Positions 6,416-13,839 of a stretch of DNA of 21,693 nucleotides are shown here, one piece after another. This DNA is from Sulfurimonas sp. UBA6014 (GTDB lineage: Bacteria > Campylobacterota > Campylobacteria > Campylobacterales > Sulfurimonadaceae): the NCBI GenBank assembly GCA_002428085.1, contig DJAA01000038.1:5548-27240 (forward strand), given 5' to 3'. The translations under genes and the position numbers were made by a program. Positions within the stretch are counted from its first letter, which is position 1. Every line of letters starts with the position of its first letter. Below the pieces are notes generated by a model, which saw only the letters and a list, made by a program, of their open reading frames with translations, had not been told where the DNA came from and made no database searches.

Positions 6416-6820
6416 ATGCTCATAACACGTGCTAGCGAATACGCTATTTTATCTTTGATAGTTTTATCAAAAGCAGATTCGCCTGTAGACAGCGAAACGC
6501 TTTCTCATCAATTATCCATCCCAAAAAGCTTTTTAGCAAAAATACTTCAGGCTCTTGCAAAAAATGAAATTTTAAACTCTTACAAAGGGGTAAATGGAGG
6601 GTTTACTCTTGCGCTAGCGCCAAGTGATATCAATATGTTAAAAGTTATGACTTCAGTTGAGGGGAAGGCTCCTGCTGTTTTTGACTGCGCTCCTTCTACA
6701 AAAGATTGCCCTTCAAATCAAGCCCAAATCTGTTCTATTTGGCCGTTTCTCCATAAGCTTCAAGGCAAAATAGACCTCTTTCTTGCTGAGCTAACTTTAG
6801 CAGATATTTTGGAAGACTAA
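6416..6820 (+). CDS. Rrf2-family transcriptional regulator with three cysteines
   Basis: This 134-residue protein has the Rrf2 winged-helix start (ITRASEYAILSLIVLS), the recognition helix region IPKSFLAKILQALAKN and the wing GVNGGFTLA. Cys91, Cys98 and Cys106 (C-x6-C-x7-C) sit where IscR, NsrR and RirA carry their Fe-S ligands, although the spacing is wider than the C-x5-C-x5-C of IscR. It could therefore sense iron, NO or redox state, but the spacing makes this an inference. The gene lies four bases before flhA on the same strand. The order rpsO, rrf2-type gene, flhA also occurs in Campylobacter. Whether it controls flhA or only shares its transcript is unknown. The Shine-Dalgarno is weak (AAGAA). 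Confidence 0.9.
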   Translation: MLITRASEYAILSLIVLSKADSPVDSETLSHQLSIPKSFLAKILQALAKNEILNSYKGVNGGFTLALAPSDINMLKVMTSVEGKAPAVFDCAPSTKDCPSNQAQICSIWPFLHKLQGKIDLFLAELTLADILED

Positions 6821-6824
6821 AATC

Positions 6825-8999
6825 TTGGCAAGAAAACTTACCTCAAAACAACAAGTCGGAACAGTACTCAATTTTTTACTCGCTCAAAAAGATATCAGTG
6901 TTGTTTTATTTGTTATGGCTATTTTGGCAATTATTATCGTTCCGCTTCCTTCAGGTTTATTAGACTTTTTACTTACTATCTCAATAGCCATCGCTGTTTT
7001 GATTTTACTTATTGCTCTTTATGTTCCAAAGCCAACGGATTTAACTACATTCCCGACACTCCTCCTTGTTATTACTCTTTTTAGATTGTCACTCAACGTC
7101 GCAACAACAAGGATGATTTTAAGTCACGGTCATGAGGGACCTGAGGCTGTGAGTGATCTTATTACAAGCTTTGGAAATTTCGTTGTCGGGGGTAATTTTG
7201 TCATTGGTATCATTCTTTTTGCGATTTTAGTTCTCATCAACTTCATGGTTGTTACAAAAGGTTCGACCAGAGTTGCAGAGGTTGCTGCTCGCTTCGTGCT
7301 CGACTCGATGCCAGGAAAACAAATGGCGGTTGATGCCGACTTAAATGCAGGGCTCATTGATGATGCACAAGCCAAAAAAAGACGTGCGGAAATTCTTCAA
7401 GATGCAAACTTTTACGGAGCTATGGACGGTTCGAGTAAATTTATAAAAGGGGATGCTGTTGCGGGTATCATCATTACCTTTATCAATATTATCGGCGGAT
7501 TTTTGATTGGTGTTTTCCAGCATGACATGACTGTAGCAGACAGTGCTTCCACATTTACATTACTTACAATCGGGGATGGTCTCATAGCTCAAATTCCTGC
7601 ACTTATCATCTCTACTGCAACTGGTATCATGATTACACGCTCCTCAAGCGATGGCAACAACTTTGCAGAGGGGACCATCAACCAAATGATGGGAAATGCA
7701 AAAATCATGATGATAGTAGGTTTCATCATGATTTTGTTTGCTCTCGTTCCAGGTCTTCCTACTTTTTCAATGGGGTTTGTAGGAATCATGTTTGCAGCCC
7801 TTGGTTGGGCGATTTATAAGTATGACAAAGGGGAATTAAACATACTGGATGTTGAGAGTATTTTAGGTAAAAAAACACCTGCTCAAAAAGAAGAAGAAGA
7901 ACGCATTGCCAAAAAACCTAAAAAAACGAACGAAGAGATAGCAAAAGAAGAAGAAGTTGCACTCCAAGATATCCTCAAAGTAGAGATGCTAGAGCTCACC
8001 CTCGGCTACCAACTTATCCGACTTGCAGATAGTGCACAAGGGGGAGATTTGCTTGAGAGAATTCGTTCGATGCGAAGAAAAATCGCGAGTGATTTTGGTT
8101 TTTTAATGCCACAAGTGCGCATAAGAGACAACCTCCATCTGCAGCCTAACCAGTATCAAATACTTCTCAAAGGGATTGTCATGGGCGAGGGGAAAATCGT
8201 CCCTGATAAATTTCTTGCCATGGATAGTGGTATGGCGACTGGCGAGATAAAGGGTGAGCCTACAAAAGAGCCTGCTTTTGGGCTTGATGCTCTCTGGATA
8301 CGCCCTGACCAAAAAGAAGATGCCATCATAAACGGCTATACGGTTGTAGACCCTGCAACGGTAATCTCAACCCACATGAGCGAGCTCATTAAACGAAATG
8401 CTGAGGATTTACTCACACGTCAAGAGGTTCAAGTCCTTATCAATAAAATCAAAGCTGATTTTCCTGTTATTATCGATGATGTTCTCAAAGTTGCAAATAT
8501 TGGGCTTATTCAAAGAGTACTCAAAGCTCTTTTACATGAAAAAATTCCTCTTAAAGATATGCTCACTATCTTAGAAACTATCGCAGATATTGCAGAATAT
8601 ACAAAAAATGTAGATATTATCACAGAGCAAGTGCGAGCAAAATTATCCCGTATTATCACCCAGATGTACTCTTCGGACGATGGCGTTATCCGACTTTTGA
8701 CTTTTGATACTGCTTCAGAACAAATGATGCTTGAGAAGTCTCATGAAAAAGATGGAAAAAGAAATCTTGCACTCAATGTGGGTGAGATAAATGCTCTAAT
8801 CCAAGCAACGAGCAAAAAAGCTGCTGAACTTTTACAAAAAGGAATCTCCCCTGTTATTATTATCGTCGACCCTAGCCTTCGTCGCGCCATTGCAGAAATA
8901 TTTGAGAGATTTTCACTCGATGTCGTAACACTCTCGCATGCAGAAATCGACTCAAGTGCAACTTTTGAAGTCATGGGTTCTATATCTATTGAAAAATAA
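6825..8999 (+). CDS. flhA: FlhA, flagellar type III export gate protein
   Basis: FlhA is the inner-membrane ring of the flagellar export apparatus; it couples proton motive force to substrate export and docks chaperones through its cytoplasmic domain. The 724-residue product has the expected two-part build. Hydrophobic segments fill residues about 22-330 and contain the FHIPEP signature at 149-173 (begins RVAEVAARFVLDSMPG). A very charged Lys/Glu linker spans about 345-380, and a cytoplasmic domain runs to the end. The start is a TTG at 6825, with GGAAG nine bases upstream inside the Rrf2 gene end. It is the second gene of the Rrf2 transcript and is followed 21 bases later by the DHH gene. 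Nothing is truncated. Confidence 0.97.
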   Translation: MARKLTSKQQVGTVLNFLLAQKDISVVLFVMAILAIIIVPLPSGLLDFLLTISIAIAVLILLIALYVPKPTDLTTFPTLLLVITLFRLSLNVATTRMILSHGHEGPEAVSDLITSFGNFVVGGNFVIGIILFAILVLINFMVVTKGSTRVAEVAARFVLDSMPGKQMAVDADLNAGLIDDAQAKKRRAEILQDANFYGAMDGSSKFIKGDAVAGIIITFINIIGGFLIGVFQHDMTVADSASTFTLLTIGDGLIAQIPALIISTATGIMITRSSSDGNNFAEGTINQMMGNAKIMMIVGFIMILFALVPGLPTFSMGFVGIMFAALGWAIYKYDKGELNILDVESILGKKTPAQKEEEERIAKKPKKTNEEIAKEEEVALQDILKVEMLELTLGYQLIRLADSAQGGDLLERIRSMRRKIASDFGFLMPQVRIRDNLHLQPNQYQILLKGIVMGEGKIVPDKFLAMDSGMATGEIKGEPTKEPAFGLDALWIRPDQKEDAIINGYTVVDPATVISTHMSELIKRNAEDLLTRQEVQVLINKIKADFPVIIDDVLKVANIGLIQRVLKALLHEKIPLKDMLTILETIADIAEYTKNVDIITEQVRAKLSRIITQMYSSDDGVIRLLTFDTASEQMMLEKSHEKDGKRNLALNVGEINALIQATSKKAAELLQKGISPVIIIVDPSLRRAIAEIFERFSLDVVTLSHAEIDSSATFEVMGSISIEK

Positions 9000-9020
9000 A
9001 TTATAAAAAGGTTATTAAAT

Positions 9021-10100
9021 ATGCAAAAAACAATCCACCACTTATCTCATGTAGATTTAGACGGTTACAGCTGTCAGCTCGTTATGCAATACACTCCGTA
9101 TGTGCTTATCAACTATAATGCCAATTATGGCGCAGAGGTAAAATCAAAATTAGATTTAATCCTAGAAAATATTAAATCCTCTAAAGAGAGTGCCCTGCTT
9201 CTCATCACTGACCTCAACCTTACAGCCGAGGAGTCCAAATGGCTTCATGGGGAAATTTCTAGTATAAATGAAAGCAACAAAGAGGTCAAACTTATCCTTT
9301 TAGACCACCATGGAAGTGGGGAAGAGAGTGCTCAAAAATATAGCTGGTACAATTTGGACACCAAAAGAAGTGCTACAAAAATTACGTATGAGTATGCCAA
9401 AGAAAATTTCAAACTCAATGAGCCCGTTTGGATGAAAAAATATGTAGATGTTGTAGATGCCGTTGACTTGTGGAAAATAGAAGAGCATGATAATTTTGAA
9501 TACGGAAAAGTTTGCATGCGACTCATATCAGAAACAAGAGAACTCAACCGAGTCATGTTTGCCGATGAAGATGTTCACTACAAGCTCTCACTCCTTCTTG
9601 AAGCTACAAAATTTTTAGATGCCAAAGATGCCAATATTCTCTTAGATGAAAAAATTCACAGCTTAAAAAAAGAGTTTTTTCAAACAGAGAAAAATGATAC
9701 TTTAGATAATCTTGCAACCGAGTATGTTGTAACGCTTCTTGGCAAAATGAAAGAGACACATACGCTCTACTACAAAGGGTACAAAGGTTTCTTAAGTTAT
9801 GGAGTTGGCAATACTTCCATCGTTGGTAACGGCTTTTTAGTTGCGTATCCCGAGTACGATTTTATAGTCGATATCAGTTACCGCGGGGCCATGAGTCTGC
9901 GAGCAAACAACAACGTAAGCGTTTCACAAATAGCCAAAGAGTGGGCAAACGGCGGTGGACATCCAAATGCTGCAGGCGGAAGAATCATAGGATTTAAAGA
10001 ACAATACCGCTACGATAAAGTCAAACAACAAATCGAAGCTCTCATCAATGATAAAGAGTCCGTCGCAGGTAAATTAGAGTACAAAAAAGAAGAACTCTAA
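9021..10100 (+). CDS. DHH/DHHA1-family phosphoesterase
   Basis: This 359-residue protein has the DHH catalytic motifs for two metal ions: HVDLDG at 10-15, ITDLNL around 62-67 and LLDHHGSG with DHH at 95-97. A distal DHHA1-type substrate-binding domain has GGGHPNAAGG starting at 311. Relatives include oligoribonuclease/pAp phosphatase NrnA and c-di-AMP phosphodiesterases without membrane parts. The sequence lacks transmembrane, PAS or GGDEF parts, so a soluble nano-RNA or pAp phosphatase role is possible, but the substrate is not set by what I can see. AAGG lies upstream of the ATG. It follows flhA by 21 bases on the same strand and probably shares its transcript. It converges on the amidase gene with 12 bases between the two stop codons. 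Confidence 0.88.
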   Translation: MQKTIHHLSHVDLDGYSCQLVMQYTPYVLINYNANYGAEVKSKLDLILENIKSSKESALLLITDLNLTAEESKWLHGEISSINESNKEVKLILLDHHGSGEESAQKYSWYNLDTKRSATKITYEYAKENFKLNEPVWMKKYVDVVDAVDLWKIEEHDNFEYGKVCMRLISETRELNRVMFADEDVHYKLSLLLEATKFLDAKDANILLDEKIHSLKKEFFQTEKNDTLDNLATEYVVTLLGKMKETHTLYYKGYKGFLSYGVGNTSIVGNGFLVAYPEYDFIVDISYRGAMSLRANNNVSVSQIAKEWANGGGHPNAAGGRIIGFKEQYRYDKVKQQIEALINDKESVAGKLEYKKEEL

Positions 10101-10112
10101 CCTCTAAAAAAT

Positions 10113-11528
10113 CTAACTATTGTTGATAAAATATCTCTCTATTCCATTTGCCAACCCCTGAGCCAAATCTCTTTGATACTCAGGGTTAACAAGTCTTTGT
10201 GCTTCAAAAGGGTTCGATATAAAGCCCACTTCTACAAGCACTGATGGCATTTGAGCACCGACTAAAACCCAAAAAGGACCCTCTCTTACACCGCCGTCTC
10301 TTACATTTTTATATTTATATTTTAATGTTCCTAGCATTCCATCTTGCAAATCTATTGCCAATTTATTAGAGGCTATTCTATTATGATTATTTAATAAACT
10401 TAGAAAACTTTGTTTTCCATACGCATTCATATCACTCATGTCCGCTGAATTTTCAATTTCTGCAATTCGCTCAGCTCTCGCCGAACGTGATGGAGAGAGA
10501 AAATAGCACTCTATTCCATTGGCATCTTGTTGCGTCTTCATGTTGCGAACTGAATTTGCATGAATACTGACAAAAATATCTGCATTGATTTTATTGGCAT
10601 TTTGTGTTCTACTTTTAAGCTTGATGAAGACATCTCTACTTCTGCTCATATAAACCTTATACCCTCGTGCTAGTAAAATACTTTTTAATTGTGTGGCAAT
10701 TTGGAGGACAACAACTTTTTCTCTATATCTGTTGTATCCCACTGCTCCAGAATCTTCACCACCATGCCCTGCATCTATCATGATGATTTTATTTTTATCG
10801 ACTCTTTTTGGGCTGTAGACTTGAGGGGCAATCTCTTGTTTAAGAGATTTTGTTTCTATTTTTACAGGCTCATCCTCTTTTTTCTCTAAAGATGCAATTT
10901 CAATGACCAATTGATCTAAATCTGTTTTAAAATTTATATTCATTTTTTCATTATTTCGCAAAACAAGTCTAAGTGTTTTGGGATTATATTGGGCAAGTTT
11001 AATCTCTTGTATACCCTCTACTTTTAGGTTTTGAGACTCTATTAATAGGGCAGGATTCATATCAAATACATACTTATAACTATTTTTTCGTACATCAAAA
11101 ATGGTAAAATGGTTTATTTGTTTTGAGTCAAGCTCTTTGTCAAATTTTAAAATCAGCTTTTGTTCTGCGTATTTTATTGATTTGAATTGATTAGAGGGTT
11201 GAATTTTAATATCTTGATTTGTGGAAGTTGTTTTTTTTACAGAAGATTGTGCCGTAAGATTTAAGAGTTCCTCTGCATACTGAGAAACATCCACCTTAAT
11301 CTTACCTCCACTTTTTACAATCCCTTGCAAAGCAGTTTTTCTAAGTCCATCATTTTCTGCCATAATAGAGCGCAGATAGAGACTTTTATAATCATTATAA
11401 GCACGAAACTCATCACCTTTGTTTTGAGTCTTCATGAGGGCATCAGCCCTATTTAAAATCTCTTTATCACTCAAAGCTTCCAAAGAAGCTGTCATTATCA
11501 ATACTAAAACTATAAACCAACGCAACAT
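10113..11528 (-). CDS. Periplasmic N-acetylmuramoyl-L-alanine amidase (AmiA/B/C type)
   Basis: This Zn-dependent Amidase_3 enzyme cleaves the MurNAc-L-Ala bond, most likely during cell separation. Of 471 residues, about 1-18 form a Sec signal peptide. Residues 118-212 resemble an AMIN domain that targets such enzymes to peptidoglycan or the septum. The catalytic domain begins at IMIDAGHGGEDSG, with Zn ligands His255, Glu270 and His323 (SIHANS) and the catalytic Glu in VLVEVGFISN. It lacks an obvious LysM domain. An extra segment between the HANS motif and the VEVGF block, with many charged residues, could be the regulatory helix region seen in AmiB/C-type enzymes. It starts 7 bases after the nitronate monooxygenase stop. 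Its own Shine-Dalgarno is weak, so coupling to the upstream gene is likely. Confidence 0.93.
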   Translation of the reverse strand: MLRWFIVLVLIMTASLEALSDKEILNRADALMKTQNKGDEFRAYNDYKSLYLRSIMAENDGLRKTALQGIVKSGGKIKVDVSQYAEELLNLTAQSSVKKTTSTNQDIKIQPSNQFKSIKYAEQKLILKFDKELDSKQINHFTIFDVRKNSYKYVFDMNPALLIESQNLKVEGIQEIKLAQYNPKTLRLVLRNNEKMNINFKTDLDQLVIEIASLEKKEDEPVKIETKSLKQEIAPQVYSPKRVDKNKIIMIDAGHGGEDSGAVGYNRYREKVVVLQIATQLKSILLARGYKVYMSRSRDVFIKLKSRTQNANKINADIFVSIHANSVRNMKTQQDANGIECYFLSPSRSARAERIAEIENSADMSDMNAYGKQSFLSLLNNHNRIASNKLAIDLQDGMLGTLKYKYKNVRDGGVREGPFWVLVGAQMPSVLVEVGFISNPFEAQRLVNPEYQRDLAQGLANGIERYFINNS

Positions 11529-11535
11529 AAAATAA

Positions 11536-12627
11536 TTATTCGCCTTGCGTCAATTTGTTCATGAGCTCTTTTACTGAAATGATTTCAGTCAATCGATAGC
11601 CGTTGGTTCCAGAAAAAAACAAACCTAACTCAGTGTTGCCCTCATAGGCATCACTGAGTCTATCTGCTATACAAAAACCGACTGCTTTTGCTTCTTCTCC
11701 ACGGTTACATGGCGCAACACAATTGGAGATACATTTTATAGCAGGACCTTCTCTTTTTTCAACCAAAGTTGTCAGGTTCGTTCTTACCCCGCGAGCTGGA
11801 TACCCAACAGGAGAACCCATGAGTTGAATATCTTCTTCTTTTGCGTTCAGCAAAACATTTTTAAAGTTCTCATGAGCATCACACTCAAACGTACCTATAA
11901 AACGTGTTCCCATTTGAACGCCACGAGCACCAAGCGCCATCATCTCCTCAATATCATTTTTATCCCAAACACCGCCAGCGGCAATCACGGGAATATCACC
12001 CCAAAGTGCTGCCTCTTCGACAACAGGTCTTACAAGATTTTCCAGTTGATTTTCAGGTAAAGCACACTGTTCATACGTAAAACCTTGATGTCCTCCGCTT
12101 TTTGGACCTTCTAAAATTACGGCATCAGGAAGTCTGTCATATCTTTTTTGCCATCTTTTACAAATAATCTTGAGTGCTTTTGCAGATGAAACAATCGGAA
12201 TAAGTGCAACATCAGGATAATCTGCAGTAAATTCAGGCATATTAGTAGGTAAACCTGCTCCTGTTATAATCATATTTACTCCCGCTTCACAAGCATCAGT
12301 AACTACGCGTCCATAATCATTGATAGCATATAAAACATTTGCAGCAAGCGGCTTATCCCCACAAATTTTTCTTGCATTTGCAACGATAGCGTTTAAACCC
12401 TCTTTTGAGTAAAAATTCAGAGCATCCAGAGGTCTTGTGGCGACTAATTTGTGTGCATGAATTTTATTTTCATAGTAACCAGTGCCAACACTGCTGATAA
12501 CACCTAGCCCACCCTCTTTTGAGACCGTTCCTGCGAGTTTATCCCAGCTCACTCCAACGCCCATTCCACCCTGGACTATAGGTTTTTCAATAATGTATTT
12601 ACCAATTTTCAACGATTTAAAACTCAT
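11536..12627 (-). CDS. Nitronate monooxygenase-family FMN protein
   Basis: This 363-residue TIM-barrel flavoprotein belongs to the nitronate monooxygenase (2-nitropropane dioxygenase) / FabK-like group. Motifs are IVQGGMGVGVS at the start, GGLGVISSVG, the flavin/substrate loop with the SGGHQGF histidine, VIAAGGVW and GVQMGTRFIGT for phosphate binding. Near the C-terminus four cysteines form C-x3-C-x3-C-x11-C (CISNCVAPC, then GFC), unlike the plain enzymes of the family; see findings. The substrate is unknown; nitronate detoxification and enoyl-ACP reduction are both known in the superfamily. The tyrS stop and this ATG overlap by one base (TGATG), with AAAGG upstream. A TTG one codon earlier is a less likely start. 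Confidence 0.9.
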   Translation of the reverse strand: MSFKSLKIGKYIIEKPIVQGGMGVGVSWDKLAGTVSKEGGLGVISSVGTGYYENKIHAHKLVATRPLDALNFYSKEGLNAIVANARKICGDKPLAANVLYAINDYGRVVTDACEAGVNMIITGAGLPTNMPEFTADYPDVALIPIVSSAKALKIICKRWQKRYDRLPDAVILEGPKSGGHQGFTYEQCALPENQLENLVRPVVEEAALWGDIPVIAAGGVWDKNDIEEMMALGARGVQMGTRFIGTFECDAHENFKNVLLNAKEEDIQLMGSPVGYPARGVRTNLTTLVEKREGPAIKCISNCVAPCNRGEEAKAVGFCIADRLSDAYEGNTELGLFFSGTNGYRLTEIISVKELMNKLTQGE

Positions 12628-13826
12628 CAAATCACCTTTAACTTTGCAAATTTTCTTTTTCCAACTTGAAGTACATATTCACCATTTTGAAGTTGCAATT
12701 GTTCGTCGTCACTCTTTTGTTGATTTATTTTAACAGCACCTTGCTTAATATCTCGTCTAGCTTGGGATGTTGATGGAGAAACTTTACATTCTACTAAGGC
12801 TTTAGCTATCCAAACTTCCCCTTCAAGAGTAAACTCTTCCATATCTGCAGGAAGTTGACTTTTAGAGTGAATATTATCAAACTCTTCTTTTGCGTTTAAC
12901 GCCTCTTGTTTTGAGTGAAAACGTGTAACAATTTCTATTGCAAGTGCTTCTTTTACACTTTTTGGATGCAATAGAGCATCTGCCACATTTTTTTTGAGTA
13001 GTTCGATTTCATCTAAAGATTTTGTACTTAAAAGCTCGTAATATCGCCACATGAGCTCATCTGAAATACTCAATATTTTGCCAAACATATCATTGGGTGC
13101 ATCTGCAACACCGATATAGTTATTGAGAGATTTACTCATCTTTAAGACACCATCCAAACCTTCTAAAATAGGCATCATCAAAACAGATTGCTCTTTGCCT
13201 ATCTCATATACTCTTTGCAAATGGCGCCCCATGAGTAAATTGAACTTCTGGTCTGTTCCTCCGATTTCAATATCACTTTGCAAATGAACACTATCGTATC
13301 CTTGAAGAAGAGGATAAATAAATTCACTAATAGAGATAGATGTGCCACTTTTATATCTCTTATCAAAATCATCTCTCTCCAACATTCTGGCTACATTAAA
13401 AGTTGTAGTAAGCGAAAGTATTCCTGCAGCACCAAGGTGATTTATCCATTCTGAATTAAAAACAACCTCGGTTTTTGAGGCATTAAGAATTTTAAAAACT
13501 TGCTCTTTATAACTTTTGGCATTTTCTAAAATCTGTGAAGCACTTAAAGTTTTTCTTGTAGCGCTTTTTCCAGTAGGATCGCCGATTTGGGCCGTAAAAT
13601 CACCTATGAGAAATTGTATTTTTGCGCCATATTTTTGGAAGGTTGCAAGCTTTTGTAAAAGTACCGTATGCCCTAAATGCAAATCAGGAGCAGTTGGATC
13701 AAAACCAGCCTTTACAGTATACGTTTTGCCTTCTTCAAAATAGGCTTTTAAAAGTTTTTCTATCCCTTGCGCATCGATAATCTCTGCACTTCCTCTTTTT
13801 ATCTCTCTTAAAGCTTCATGGTACAT
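12627..13826 (-). CDS. tyrS: Tyrosyl-tRNA synthetase
   Basis: TyrRS charges tRNA(Tyr). The product of 399 residues from ATG 13826 is a class I synthetase. It has the HIGH-equivalent HLGH at about 50-53, preceded by KAGFDPTAPDL, the GDFTAQIGDPTGKS block, the GGTDQKFN tyrosine pocket and KMSKS at about 229-233. A C-terminal S4 RNA-binding domain (with SQARRDIKQGAVKINQ) fills the last 65 residues. HLGH and the overall length fit the TyrZ-like branch rather than the E. coli TyrS branch. A start at 13859 would overlap spoT by 20 bases and has no Shine-Dalgarno; ATG 13826 has a GA-rich leader and lies 13 bases after the spoT stop. Confidence 0.96.
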   Translation of the reverse strand: MYHEALREIKRGSAEIIDAQGIEKLLKAYFEEGKTYTVKAGFDPTAPDLHLGHTVLLQKLATFQKYGAKIQFLIGDFTAQIGDPTGKSATRKTLSASQILENAKSYKEQVFKILNASKTEVVFNSEWINHLGAAGILSLTTTFNVARMLERDDFDKRYKSGTSISISEFIYPLLQGYDSVHLQSDIEIGGTDQKFNLLMGRHLQRVYEIGKEQSVLMMPILEGLDGVLKMSKSLNNYIGVADAPNDMFGKILSISDELMWRYYELLSTKSLDEIELLKKNVADALLHPKSVKEALAIEIVTRFHSKQEALNAKEEFDNIHSKSQLPADMEEFTLEGEVWIAKALVECKVSPSTSQARRDIKQGAVKINQQKSDDEQLQLQNGEYVLQVGKRKFAKLKVI

Positions 13827-13839
13827 AATCTCTTCTCTC

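Noticed and set aside
9300..9556. Minus-strand frames inside the DHH gene
   Set aside because: They are shadows of a strongly coding plus-strand gene with intact motifs and have no initiation signals.
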